Assembly: GCA_914767715.1 (NCBI GenBank)
Contig: OU612068.1
Location: 34,472,001-34,536,000 of the forward strand
Source of the DNA: Membranipora membranacea
Taxonomy: Eukaryota > Bryozoa > Gymnolaemata > Cheilostomatida > Membraniporidae
Reading direction: 5' to 3'
Length of the DNA stretch: 64,000 nt
Shown here one piece after another: positions 50,843-64,000 of this stretch; the first letter of the stretch is position 1; each line of letters starts with the position of its first letter. A model generated the notes under the pieces. That model was not told where the DNA came from, made no database searches, and saw only the letters and a program-made list of their open reading frames with translations. The translations under genes were made by a program, and so were the position numbers.

Positions 50843-53800
50843 TCAAACAGAGCATTCCATTTGAAGAACAGACGCAGAAGATAGTTTATGTTGGTCTGCA
50901 GAATCAGTCTGAGGATTTATGCTGCAGGTATCCAATGGTATAGAATTATCATTGGCATCCGTTGTGTGCTCCGGTTGGCAGGGCTCAGGTTGGCAGGGCT
51001 CAGCAGGTGCTTCCTCTATGTTTATTTTAATCACACCATGCTGAGTAAGCTTCATGTGATCAGCTGATGACTTCTTACTGCCCTGTCTGCTGACTGACTC
51101 CGCTACGCTGTCACATCCTTCTGGGCTTATCCTAACTGAAGACTTAGGATCTGAGATAAGAGGTGAGTCAACATGCGGGCGGCGTTCATCATCCTCCCTC
51201 AGCTCCCAGTCACGATTTATCTCAAATAGTCGCTTGTGATTCATAGGGCTGCTTCCTGCAGGTTAAAAAATGGATAAATAGTATTCATTTTCATGAACCG
51301 CTGGTTACTTTGATCAATGCAAACACGACAAAATGATCAATCACTTTGCCTATTTTTTCAAAACTATCAAACCTTCCTTAATCTTACATAATTATTTTTT
51401 GCAGTGATTTTATCTCAAAATGTTGACACTGCTTCCTGCCTTATAGCATTGGCAATGACTCACAGTCACAGCGATCAAAAATAATTTACCAGCAACCTGT
51501 AGCCATAGGAGTTGTATCCAGGGTTTAGATTTTTCAAGGGTGAATATCCTGATGATTAGAAGGTTTTTGGATGTTTGTCCAGTATGAGTGGTTTATACTA
51601 GTTTGGTAGGAGCTAACAGATATATAATAGTTAGATTAATAAACAAAGGACAGATATGTCTCATGACATCCCATTCCCCCTGTTTGGTCACCATGGATGA
51701 GGAGCCTACATAACCTTAGCGTATATAGCACTTACAAAAGATCCTGACAAGAAATTGCCAGGTTGGTGCAAAAAGTTTGACTAAAAATCAGCTGATCATA
51801 GTGGGCAGGGCACTGCAATAATTACTAGGTATAGTGATCCATAGTTTGTAACTTAAATAATTAAAAACACACATTTTGACCAGCAGTGTTCTTGGTAAAT
51901 ATGCTAATGCCACTGCTCCCTCTAAAATGGATCCAAAACCAAAATATGTACTCAAATATATGACTCGAAATGGACTCTGTCCAAAGACTTAATAATTGAG
52001 TATATGACTCTATCACACTTTTTCATCATTGCCATGTGCCACGATTCCAGGACCTTCCTGCACTCATACTATTTATCTAATTCACATATTATGTCAGACA
52101 TGTGTACAGAGCATGAAGTCGCTATGTTTGGGTGCATAAGTCTTAATATGTCTGACACACAATCCAATAAGTGCATATAAAATATAATACACAAGACCTA
52201 TACAACTCTGCTACTTCCCAACTCTTATGCGTACCATTCTGTTTTGTCGCAGAATAAGAAATAAACTTTTTGCTCTTTACATAACTAGCATTGCGGTAAT
52301 GTATAAGACTGTGATGTGTTGACAAGTTTTTTTTCAAGTTGTATACATATACATATACACATGTACATACATATGTATACATATACATGTACATGTATAC
52401 ATTTATACATGTATACATATACATGTATGGCGCATGCTACACAAAGCAGTTAGAGGATATGTGGGTACGGTTAAAATTTCTACAACAATTAAAGTACATA
52501 GATTTATACCAACTAACAACATCACATATAACATCCAAATTATGACATTCAAGACCAATACCTGCTGCATTAACGCCCAAACTCCCAACAGATTCAGAGT
52601 CTAAAAATTTATACCCATTCATTCACATTCAAAATTGCAGATGTCGATGATTATCAATGTACGAAGGCCATATTAGCACCTTGAAGAGAGAAAATATTTA
52701 CTTATGGCATCGATTATATATTTAAGGCTCAATTTAGAAGATATTTCTTCAAATTATGACATATACATCACCATTTTTAACATCTTAACAACAACTAAGA
52801 TAGGCTGAAGGCGAGTAAGCTGCCTTAGTTACCCGCGTTAGCTTGTCGACATCCACAGTTTTTTGGTAAATGGTAAAGCTTTAAAAGAACATCAAACGCT
52901 ATTATTCAATAGCTTAGAAAGGACACATCAAAGTACTTATAGGAGGTGGTACAAATCCACTTTTTATGGATAATAGTCTCCACTTCTCAGTGAAAAGATC
53001 AGAAGGGACTGTGTTAGTTATATACTGGTACTGGCTGAAGAAGATCATGCATTAGAATCGAGCTTTAGCTTCGATATCTACCGACAAAGGAAGTAAAGAA
53101 CCCGTAATCAAGCTTCCTGTTACCAAGACTTTTCTCGTGACACCAGTGAATGTTTATAAGTCCTGGTCAGTGAAGACAGGATATAGCAAAGGAAGCTGAA
53201 AGTAAAGATAATAATTTGGCTCGTCTTTAAGCACATACCTCTCCTGTTGTTTAGTTCTAAAATGCCCATTCCAAGGCTTCCACGTCTGATGTAGTCATTG
53301 ACAGGCATGCTACCGCGTCTCAAACTTTTCCTCATATTATTTATCATAGGGGGCCTGAGTCTAAATTCATCCATGATGAACTGGTCACGAGTGAGCTTTG
53401 GTCGTCGGAATCCATTCGGCATCAGATGCAAACTATCATTGAAGCTGCTCCTAGAATAGAAAAGGAAGTAATTTAGTTAACCATTTTTTTGAATGTGCAA
53501 TCTGAGCTGTTAACTCCTTGTATGAGTGATAGCACTCTACATCCTTTCTCACCGTATTTATAAGATAAAAGATAATTATAATACAAGAAAATAGTTGTGA
53601 AAAATACTAATGGTGAAATATCAACAACAAAAAAAGGGACAGGAAATTTACTGAAAGTCAGAGCGTCTGTAATATAATATCTGTTATGTGGGCTGCTCCT
53701 TGATTATACCATGGAGTAATATTGACAATATCATTGATAATACAAGCAGACAGTTAGTATCTATTTGTAACGATCATGCCATTATCGATAGAAATGGAAA

Positions 53801-56800
53801 TGGTCAATGGTCATATATTATATATCTATAAATACAATTTTCCATAATGGCTAACACGACCCATCTACTCTAGAAGAGTATGCATTGGCACGAGTCTAGT
53901 TTAGCTATTTTAGAGGGCTAACAGCAATTCTCACTAGTTAAGTTTATACAATGTAATTGGGTTTAGTAAATGTTGACTATCCATAAGTTTCCCTGTTTCA
54001 AACATGTGGCAAAGGGCAAACTTTTCATCCTACAAACACCTTACTCCTCTAGGGAGACTCACAACACACCATCATATCTGAAACGCCTCTACAGCCAGAT
54101 TCAGATTTGCTGCTTGCTAAGAAACAGAAGATTGGGCTGCCCCTAAAGAGGGGCGCAAGGTGCCCTAATCCTCATACTGAGAATGTGATACATTCTAGAA
54201 AACTAGAATGCATCCTAGAGGTGAGGCCATAGAGGACCTCCTAATCATAAGTGTGCAGCAAGCTGCCAAAACTGAACTGGCACTAATCGGCCAGATTCAG
54301 ATTTTATGCAGTACATAGTATAGGATAGTATGTGCTCATGTACCACACAAGATATGTGATTATTTATTGTATACCTGGCAGATGTACATGCGCTGTCCAC
54401 ACTGTATGGACCTTGTGCCTCGGCCAGTCTTCTGATTCTCTGGAAACTATCCTCACCAACTAACCAATAAGTGAGTACCTCACCCTTACCCTACAGATAG
54501 TAATCAGTATGGTGTTCTATTCATTTAAATTATGGAGTAGACAAAGTAGAGTAAGGGAACTGCTTTTGTTTGAGGCACTGAGAAAGCTAAACAGTGGCGA
54601 ACCAGTAGCGTAGGAGAGCTGTAGTGAAGCGGAGGAAGGGGGGAGTAAGGAGGGGTTGATAACAGAAATCCAATGTAATATTTGCAATATGCTGTTACCT
54701 TCATATCGACCATTCCTCTCTTCTCAGTATAATAACCTCCGAGCTTGTCCAGTATGTTCTTACATTGCTCACTACAGTGAACTCTCAAAGCTGCAAATAC
54801 ACAATAATCATGGGTGTATTAGGAGTAATTTTTTTAAATATGTTTTTTTAAGACATCAAAATACAAAGTTAGGCGAGAACAACGAATATGACTGCAGAGC
54901 TAATTATCACTTTCCTGCCATGCTCTTGAAATGGTGACAACTTGAAAATTGTCCATTTAATTAATACCACTGCAAAAAATTAGTGAGCTCGGAAATAAAA
55001 AGATAGAGATCCTTTGGAACCAAATTATTGCACTTCTACAGCCTCACATAATTTATGATAATGAGACATAAATCTTACGTAGACCATTAGACTCCATACG
55101 AGATGTAGTGTTTACTGTGTCACCAAATAGACAGTATCTCGGCATCTTAATACCAACAACACCGACAGCTACCGGTCCGGAGTGAAGACCTGAATAAACA
55201 CAAAAATATGTGGTACCAGGCATGTGTGAGATCATAATTTACCTTTCTTGTTCTCAGCACTTATATGCTATATCTAGAACTAAATAAGTCTACCGACGGT
55301 CACTTTTTGTTCTCCATTGTTACACATCACATATCCTATTTCAGACGTGTCGAGCCCAAACAGAATCAAAAGTTTCATATTGAGATGTAATAACAAGATC
55401 AAAACATGTAGATATTTAGCTTTTTAATGTTTCGAGCTGCCTACCGATCCTGAGTTTTAGACTCTCTCCCGGTCTGTGATGTATTTTGAAGTTTTTGAGA
55501 GCGCTGAGCAGATGAAGAGACATAGATGCTATCTCTCCGGCGTGATTATCACCGTTAGGCTTAGGGAGACCTACAACAGGACATCAGTGGAGGGAAATTA
55601 TATTATAAAATTATTTATATGTTATATTACAAAATTATATATAAATGTTGTATTTTATTCACAATTTCTCTCAGCTGATTTTGATATAAATACAGGATCA
55701 ATAAATTGTAAACAGAGAACTCAGGAGAGCTTGTGTCAGGGTAAAAAATCAATCAATCAAGTGGAGATGTAAGTAAAAAAAACAATGACAGGACAAAGCA
55801 GTCACAACTTACCTGACACGACCATATAGGCGTCCCCGATCGTCTCCACTTTATACACGTCATAGTTATTAATGATACCATCAAATCTAGTGTACAGATC
55901 ATTTAGGAACTTCACAATCTACAAGTGAGCGATATTAACTTACATCAGTAAAACACCCTTATACAATTTTACGCCGTCCTTATAAGATGAGACCACCTGA
56001 CCCCGATTACTAAACTATAATTACAGTATTTTTATATCAATAGAAACAAATTAAAATACCAATCACTCCATGTGACAAAATTGCATCATTATCTAGTCTA
56101 ATTAATATCTAAATATTTGATGCTCCCCGTCACATGAGCCCGACTCATGTAACAAAAAAATGTTAAAGCCGATAATTTGTTTCAAAACTTGGACCTAATT
56201 AAACCTTAGATATTGAAAGGTGGTTAAACTTTATGTATTCCCTCTGAGTTCATGGTTTTCAAAATCGAAAGCGTGTTTGAGGGACAGTTACAATTACATC
56301 ACAAAGCCATCAACCATTAAGGTTAACCACCTATCGATATCAAAGGTTTAGTGGAACAATATTTGTTTGATTTTCTAAAATAGGGTATTGACGAGTGACT
56401 CTCCAATATAGGTAAAAATTTAATTCCAGTAGCAATTTCCATATACATTATAGAAACCAAACAGCTGAGTACAGCTAGGCAGTTTATTTACCTGATAAGG
56501 ATCGCTCTCAGAGCAAAGTTTAGTAAAACCCACAATATCACTAAAATACACAGTCACATTATCGTAGTATCGTGCCTGTACCTCTTTACCCCTCTTCAGA
56601 TCTTCGGCTACGCTCCTGACAAAATCAACCACATAATGCATAGTAAATATCCCATGTATTCAGGTTATATGGAGATGTCAATTCAAAACTACATAGATGC
56701 AACATGGTCACAGTATAACCGCCTTAAAGAAGTACGATGAAATACAGGTTCTAAACTCAGCTTTAGAAGTTGTGTTTTCTTTAGTTGGTAGCAGACAACG

Positions 56801-59800
56801 GCTATCAGAATTCTTCCACCACTGCAGTCACCATCCTCAAAATCGGTGATGGATAATTTACATACTTAGGCAACATTCTATGTAGAAGTTTCTCAGTTTT
56901 CCTCTTTTCTGTGTTGAGCTGGTGAGTTCGCTCATCTACAAGTCCCTCCAAATTCTTTGTGTACTTCTCAATCCTCTCTAACATGTTTTCCAGTATATTT
57001 GACCCGCTAGCAAAGGAATTAACCATTATAGCAATAAAAGACTCTACTGCAGTAACAAGCTATACTGTAGAAGGTAAAAAAAAGATTTGCCTTATCATTA
57101 AGCGAGCCTTGCGATGAAAGATGATTTTATGTTCACTCTATGTGATACACTTCATAATCTTCAGTGACATGTTTCATAGTGACAAATCTAACTATAGGCT
57201 CATCAAACAGATGCCATTTAAACTTACAGTTGGTCCCTGAGGGGTTTTAGCTTTCTATCATATAAAAGCTTGAAGTCAGGTCTGGCTTCAGGTCCCTCAG
57301 ACCAGCAGTCCTCCATTACTTTCTTCAGATAGTCCTCACTGTTTACCACTGTCATATTTGGTCTGGTCAGTGGAAGTTGACCTGACCGTACTTTAGTCAC
57401 AATGTCTATAAACAGGTTGAATTACAGATTGGAGTTACAAAAAACGCGATTTATTTTTGGACTTTGGTATCAATTTTATGGTGAAAGCAAACCAGTGGCC
57501 ATCTCTCATTGCAGTAAAGCTCCGAGTCTCGATATGTGTGTACATGATGTACTAACCTCTATCACTGAGCCTAGTATCACCCCATGGACCAAGCAGGCCA
57601 AGAATCTCATGTAATACAATCCCGAATGAGAAGATATCACCTTTCTGTGTCCCAACTATATCTCCAGATCGAAGCAACTCAGGAGCTTTCCACAACCGGT
57701 CTGTATGAGAAGTGAAGTATAAGTATACCAGCTGCAGCTTTATTGAGAAGAAGTGTGTGTATGCTAATTGATAACCTGGCTTCAATAATAATTGAATAGT
57801 GGTGTCCTTAAATTTGGAGTTGTGGCAAAATGTTAACAAAGAGCATAACTCCATACCAGGGGTCTCTAGTTTTTTTTTATGACAGGAGGTATAGTGTACT
57901 TACAATGGAATGTTTAGAAATAGTAAAGTATATATCAGAGAATCAGGAAGACTTACCTCGGTAGTATTTATCGCTGCCCTTCAATGAGTCAGCCTCCCCA
58001 CATTTCCTGAAGTGATGAAGGCCAAACCCGCTGATCTGAAGTACAAATCTGCTATCTACCAGACACTTAGTGGACTTAAGATTACCATGGCAGACCACAG
58101 GACTGGAATGAAGAAACATCATACCCTGCAACAAATATCAGCTGTTAATATAAATACTTAGAACATTCAGGATATATATTATTCCAGCACATATTTTATT
58201 ATAGGGTCCACAACTCAACAGTATGTGAGCAATCGTACAAATCAAGGTAAGGGATACTCTAGCACCAGGGAGCTGCTAGCACAGACCTCATAAAAGATTC
58301 ATTCATTGAAATATTTTTGTGAATTCTTTGTACCTTGACAAGATCATTGATGAGGGAGCATTGCATAGAGACATCCTCAACAAACAGATTTCTGTTCACT
58401 ACAAGAACATCCTAAAACAGAGGGCAGATCATAAAACATTACCATTATGGATTAGGATGTAATAATAAGTCACTACAATCAATGAGTATGCAGCATCACA
58501 GTTATTATGCTGATGGTAAATCGGGTTTGTTCTTTCTCACTTTTTTTTTATCTATTGTTCTCGCATATGCGGCTGTGTTTGGATACTCTTCTTGGTTCCC
58601 ATGTAAACCCCATCTGATTTTGTATGTGAATGTCGGTACTGACAATATAAGGGCGTGACATACCTCGAGACTTCCTCTAGAGCAGTACTGTGTCACAATA
58701 AGACTTTCCTGAGGTTCCACACAAGCACCCACAAACTTATTGACATTCTCGTGATTGAGCTCTCGGAGCAGGTGAAGCTGCTTCTTTAGTGAGCTGGTGA
58801 TCTCCAGTGGGTTACGTATACACTTCAGTGATACCAGCATGCTCTGCAATGCAACAAAATAGATGAGTCTATTTTCAGTATTAATTGATATATTGCAAGC
58901 GAGGGATTGAAGAAGATGAAAATAGCTCATGCCCTCTCTCTGCAACACAGCACACTGGATCGTTATATGATGGACATGTTGATGTGATGAGTAGAGGTAA
59001 CGCACATAGCCACAGACAGAGTATCCCTTCAGGCCGTAGGGCAGGTGAACTATTGCCTGTACTCGAGTGCTTCACTCATCATGAGCACAGCTCTAGACTG
59101 CTGCTGACCTTTCACCAATGTGTATACACTAATGCGTGTTTACCTCCAGGTAATAATAGTAACTCACCTTATGATAACCAACAGGGGAATAATATGGAAG
59201 CTGCGGTCTGTCGATCTCATCCTCATCTTCTAAGAACTGCCATGGTGTATCCTAAAAAGTTGACATAGCGGTTACTAGAATATACACAACTGGAGGCTTC
59301 TCAGTCACTGTCTGCGTCTCTGCATTGATGCCATATGGGTTTAAACTATTAGTTATCTGCTCTCCAGCTTTAGACAACGTCATATTTTGACATTTGCAAA
59401 CCTATAGAATGAACAAGTCCCTAGTTACACATATCAGGGTCACAGCACAACAAGGTAAGCACTACATACTATGGTTTTCTACTCAGTCTAATTCCATTTT
59501 AGATAAGCAGTTGTCCTAACATGCAGTAAATGTACTCAGCTCTAAATATTATATAAAATATAAGCAGTGCAAGAAAATACCCATAGAAAATGACTACTAG
59601 GTGTGCCAACTGAAATGTGCATTATATATTAATAGGAAACATTAATTCTCTACAGCTGATGTTAGTGAAACACAATTTCCACACAACAAATAGTTTACCG
59701 GAAACTCATTTTTTCTATGTTGGAACAGAGTGATTTCACTGCTCACACTACAGTCGTCCTCCCAACTCTGCATGATAGGCAAGTAAAAATCGGATAATAA

Positions 59801-62800
59801 TCAGCAATGATTTCAGTATGAAAACAACACAAAGAATGGGAGTTTGAACTTATTATGTACCACCCTGGAGAGTAAATCGAGCACGGTCACGGGCACGGTC
59901 TTAGCTGTTATTAGTAATCCCAAACTGTCAAACTGTCAACATAATGATATACCAAAATATTTGTAAGAGATCTTCGCAGTCAAACAATAGATAAAATTTA
60001 CCTCTTCTGTTTGTTGCATCACAGGATGACCGTTCTCGTCCAGATAGAACTGTATCTCATTAGTTTTGTTGTTATTGTATGATACTATCTCAATATCACA
60101 CTTATCCAGTTTCCAGAGGAGGCTGTCAATGCGCTTCTTCTGTTGGTATTGTCTGATATTCAGAGGACAAGTCAATTGTTGCAATGAATGATTATATCGA
60201 TATTTTATGACTTGATTTTTTTCAGGGAGATTTCATGCAATGTATTTCTAGGTATGATGTATCTCCATAGAACAGACAAATGAGGGTCAGATGGGAGATG
60301 GGTGCAAAGAAGTGGCATCACCATTCAGTTGTCATCGAATCAATTGAATAAAAGCATATATTATTTCTATATCCAAGTAAGAGATAGTTACCTCCATGAG
60401 CAGACCCCGAGGATGACTAGTACTACAGCTACACTGCTAGCTACAGTAGCAATCAGTGGGGTGATGATTGAGTTAGTCTCAGGCTCCTCTACACAGCCTG
60501 ACCCATCAAATCCACAGTCAGGCTCAGATTGAGGAGCTGAACCTCCCAACCAGGACATCGAGCGCAACGCCAAATACTCCTGAGGAAACAAACCACATAC
60601 ATAAAATAACAGAACCGGGATCAACAACATTTCGAGGATTTAAAATGTCTGTAATGTTAGTGAACTGTGGCATCTTACTGTAAAACAGCTTTCAAGTTGA
60701 TAGATTGGTTATTTAAGACAAAAAAGTAGGGTGCAATCTGCAGTCAGATTCTGACATATCACATTTTTAGCAGTCGGTAAACAGAGATATATCCAGAGGA
60801 CTTTTTGCAAGAGGAAAAGTTCACACATGGTTGAATTCGACTAGCTAACAGTTGGCTCAGCCTAAATTTAGCGTTAGCTAACATTAAGTCCCTATCATAC
60901 ATACTGGCTAAACTAAACTCTAGCTTACATTTGTTTCACTGAGGTAAGAAAGACAATTCTAACCTGTTGATTGTCACCGAATGTTCCAACTTCAGCTATG
61001 GATAGATTTCCTGATGAATCCTTCCGGAGAGCTAAGGCAGAGTAAGCCCCTTCTGCATCTCCGTGCATATCAATAGTCTCCGTGAATTTCTGAATACCTG
61101 CAACAAATAATGCTGACATGTATGATGACTGTCCATTTGTCGGCTTTGTAAATATCATGATGCAGTGTTCATAATCCAGTTCCAAATGGGAAAGTTATTC
61201 GTTATGAATACTTGTTTGGCGACCCTAGAAAAAGTTTGCAGTGGGCTGCAGTCCACTTCTGTATTGGTAAAATACCATTGAACTATACCTGAATCTTAGC
61301 ACGGTGGTTATTTGTTCACCAAAACTGTAAGGGTTCTAAGTTCCCTAATACTTTAAAACACAACTTCTGTTTTCATTACCAATCAACTCTGAACTGTAAT
61401 CTTTATGATTCTAACATATAAAATAAATTCAATCACACTCCATTCGTATATTGTTAAGTAATTAGGGAAAATAAAAAAACTTATTTATTAGGAATACAAC
61501 AAAGTTGTATTCCTTTTGATTTAGTAGGGTTTATTATTATTATCATTTTTATTATTGCAACACTTTTTACCCTTCTATAAGTCAAGAACTACCAGGCAAA
61601 ATTGGATGTTACTTGGTCACAACATAGTTCCATATGTCTAGATGAGAAATTACAAAATGAATTTTTGAAATGTTATGTAATATTTGCTAATTACACTAAT
61701 TAGTGAAGGATGTTTTGGGCTTTTTAATTGTGATATCTTGAGAACAAATCATGCGCTTGAGTTAAAACTTGGGATTTGGGGGTTAGGACATATGCCGAAT
61801 CTGATGACACCAACAACTATGATGTCACATGGCCTGGATATTCAAAATGATTGGTTGTATTCCTTTATATTTGCTTGCAAATATTATTACCGTTTCTAGT
61901 TATGAATACCTTTATGGTATGCTTTCCATACTGTCGTTACATAACTTACTTTCATATGTGGTGTTGAATATAGCAGACATGATCTGTTCTCCGTCATGCG
62001 GATCGCCTCCCCTGTCTATGATAGTCTTGACAGCACTAGCATAAAGCATGACAGCATCGTAAACCTTAGCAGCATACACTGAGACTGGAATCAATGTCTA
62101 AGGAAATTAAGAATTAATAAGAGTTAAAATTTAAAATTCCAAATTTGATTTTAATTAGTGAGAGGGCTGCTGGATTTCAAACCTTTTATGACATGCTCTA
62201 GAAGTGTGTTGACCAGAAAATCCTACAGATTATTATTCAGGAGTTGAGCCCAACTTCAGCAATTTAGGACAGCTATTCCTAATGGTTACAGCGTAAGAGG
62301 CTTATGGCGAGACAGGTACCAATTAATCTGATACGAAGCAGGACTAGCTGGACTACATTTGGGAATAAATATGGCCAAATATAAAATAACAAGTTGACAA
62401 ATGTTGGAGTTAGTAAATTAGCATCAACGAGGCTCATTACCAAAATTAGAAGCAGATTGAGAATATTTAACTAAGATCCTAAGCTAACCCAAGGGTAAAT
62501 GTAGATTTAAAAGATATTTTCAAATCTATGGTTGCAACACAAGTTTAGCTGTCTGCCTTTACGTTGCGTCGTCACTTTCACATACCAAACTCAAGAAGAA
62601 AAAGAACCAACATACACACAGATACTAACATACACACAGATACTAACATACACACAGATACTAATATACACACAGATACTATTGAGAACAAAATAGAGCA
62701 AAATGCAAAATCATACCAAATGTAAACTCACCAGAGATTTGGGGTATTTCAAGCCTAGCATCATGGAAATATTAGATGACCATCTAGAATCTAGATAGAT

Positions 62801-63517
62801 TGATAGATATAACTAAGATATACTAAAGATTTCAACTCACCCCAGGACCAGGGAATCTCATGACATTCCATGGATTACCGTACAGATATTCTCTCGTCTT
62901 GTTTACGAATCTCTGGTAATCAGAGTCATCATCGCTCATTCTCGGGACCAGTGTTATGAGCTGAGAGAGGGGATCCATATCGATATCCAGCTTCTCCGGA
63001 CAATAGTCATCGGGAAACTGCAGACAAATCTGTTCGGTGTCTATAATATAAACCAGCATGATCTAGCAAACAAGTCAAGCTTAGATAACACATGAACTAC
63101 CTTTTTATCAATTTCCATTAAAGTGCCACCAAAACCGTAAACAAAATATATAGGCCAAAACAAAATGGAACCAAGGAGTAACCCTGTTACTCATTGATTA
63201 AACTAACAACATGCCAAATTTACCACCGAGTAATAAAATAGTATAGACAATATTATCAGCTTCATGAAAACTCAGCATGCAAGTACGAAAGGAGCAACAA
63301 CATTGAAACCCCTATACCAAATGTCATCACCCCTCAATGATACATGGGACCAAGTTGTATCAGATCAACGTAATTAAGAGAAAAGAGCATAATTAATTCT
63401 TTACAAGACAAGTCTAGCTGCAGCTAAGCTCAGATACGTTATTGCGAATACCTGTAATAACATCGTAGAAAGTACGATTGTCTAAATCTGTACTATTGAC
63501 GCAGCATGTATAATTGT
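50843..63517 (-). CDS. Receptor guanylyl cyclase (natriuretic-receptor type), 22 exons seen, 5' end missing, at least 1087 aa
   Basis: Makes cGMP at the cell membrane in response to an extracellular ligand. Exons: 63517-63438, 63062-62841, 62097-61950, 61097-60964, 60579-60392, 60152-60002, 59767-59699, 59251-59168, 58843-58664, 58411-58334, 58125-57957, 57700-57557, 57405-57228, 57006-56866, 56615-56492, 55918-55813, 55570-55445, 55189-55079, 54790-54699, 54490-54375, 53450-53239, 51255-50843. Order of domains: part of an ANF-receptor ectodomain, one membrane span ([17 protein letters not shown]), a kinase-homology domain (HGNLKS for HRD, SGFG for DFG, so a pseudokinase), the dimerising coiled coil ([13 protein letters not shown]), then the cyclase domain with [40 protein letters not shown] and TYWLVGED. 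The Glu and Cys in the last two blocks specify guanine. A tail of about 230 residues follows the catalytic domain. The first visible exon begins in phase 1, so more exons lie at or beyond the right edge. Confidence 0.93.
52345..52428. repeat. Purine-pyrimidine simple repeat (gtatac/atacat)
   Basis: Alternating 'tacata', 'catgta' and 'gtatac' words run for about 85 bp in the last intron of the cyclase gene. Confidence 0.85.
54109..54289 (-). mobile_element. SINE copy 2 with 15-bp target-site duplication
   Basis: Read on the minus strand this matches the body of the element at 44429-44600, with a nearly identical core (about 65 nt around ggtcctctatggcctcacct). It is bracketed by perfect direct repeats gccagattcagattt at 54094-54108 and 54290-54304, the hallmark of LINE-mediated retroposition. 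The U2-like head is missing, so this copy is 5' truncated. It sits in an intron of the guanylyl cyclase gene. Confidence 0.85.
62611..62681. repeat. 18-bp tandem repeat, 4 copies
   Basis: catacacacagatactaa repeats four times in an intron of the guanylyl cyclase ectodomain. Confidence 0.9.
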
Positions 63518-64000
63518 CTAAAAGTTATGATTACAAAATTTGAAAATATGAGCTTTAAACCGGCCATGGCGAAACCGTCTTACTAGATCTGTGATTGTTC
63601 ACACACCACCATATAAAACTTGATACATTTGCCCAGTAGCAGCTAAGAAAAAATATTGAACATTTTAAATCTGTTTAACCCTGTATTTTTGTCCTCATTG
63701 CTACAATTCAGGCTCTGATTACACAGGTTTGCCCTCTCCTTCATGAAGCCCAAATTAAATGGTTCAGCTTGAAGATGGATTTTTTGGAATTCTTTTGATG
63801 TTTTGAAACTAGAATAAGCGCAACTGTGAAAAATCTCTATTGCCTATTGCCTATTGTCAGTTACTTTGCAGACGTAAATTCCAATTTCTAATTATAATAC
63901 AGTAACCATGCCTCTTCTGATCATGAGAATCTGGAAAACATGATATTAATAAAAATATATGTGCTTATTATCTAACAGCCCCTCATAGCAATGCACTTCC
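63518..64000. other. Right edge, presumed intron of guanylyl cyclase gene
   Basis: The exon ending at 63517 needs a preceding exon in phase 1. A weak candidate acceptor on the minus strand lies near 63935-63925 (ttttccag), but the frame after it is short and not convincing, so no exon is called. Confidence 0.4.

Noticed and set aside
58885..59268. Plus-strand open frame of 127 codons
   Set aside because: It overlaps the kinase-homology exons of the minus-strand guanylyl cyclase in antisense and has no homology of its own.
63920..63940. Further 5' exon of the guanylyl cyclase
   Set aside because: The acceptor-like ttttccag is followed by only a short open stretch with no recognisable receptor sequence.

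Overview
This is intron-rich nuclear DNA from an invertebrate animal. The evidence is a receptor-type guanylyl cyclase with an ANF-like ectodomain, a degenerate kinase domain and a catalytic domain, plus HEATR3, GTPBP10 and SMPDL3-type genes, all split by short GT-AG introns, and dense palindromic MITEs, SINEs and decayed non-LTR retrotransposons. Gene size and compactness would suit a sponge or another early-branching animal, but the species cannot be fixed from the sequence. Exons were assembled by hand: junctions were accepted when acceptor, donor, reading phase and family homology agreed, and each complete model gives a coding length divisible by three.

Layout. 1-2.9 kb: no gene seen, ending in a 32-bp tandem repeat. 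3.3-11.0 kb (minus): a 14-exon, 614-residue membrane-anchored NADPH diflavin reductase (P450 reductase/CysJ type). 11.4-17.9 kb (minus): a 15-exon, 649-residue HEATR3/Syo1 orthologue whose stop codon lies only 361 bp upstream of the reductase ATG. 17.9-22.9 kb: repeats and hairpins. 22.9-28.3 kb (plus): a 10-exon, 527-residue acid sphingomyelinase-like phosphodiesterase with a C-terminal membrane anchor. 28.3-31 kb: a foldback transposon and a decayed reverse transcriptase. 34.1-35.7 kb (plus): a small protein ending in a lysine tract and CaaX box, with a possible upstream exon. 37.7-40.9 kb (minus): an 8-exon, 381-residue GTPBP10-type OBG GTPase. 41-45 kb: a second decayed reverse transcriptase, nested MITEs, a U2 snRNA-headed SINE and a tRNA-like SINE. 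45.9-48.2 kb (minus): a 703-residue secreted, very acidic protein with 19 consecutive Gly-Glu-X triplets. 50.8 kb to beyond the last reliable exon at 63.5 kb (minus): a receptor guanylyl cyclase, at least 1087 residues, whose 5' end is outside the window.

The genes do not form an obvious pathway. HEATR3 (nuclear import of 5S RNP proteins) and GTPBP10 (mitochondrial ribosome assembly) both serve ribosome biogenesis, but they are 20 kb apart and this is probably chance. The most unusual items are the Gly-Glu-X protein, the U2-headed SINE family (second copy with a perfect 15-bp target duplication), and a 12-bp tandem repeat that quadruplicates a splice donor in frame in the reductase gene.
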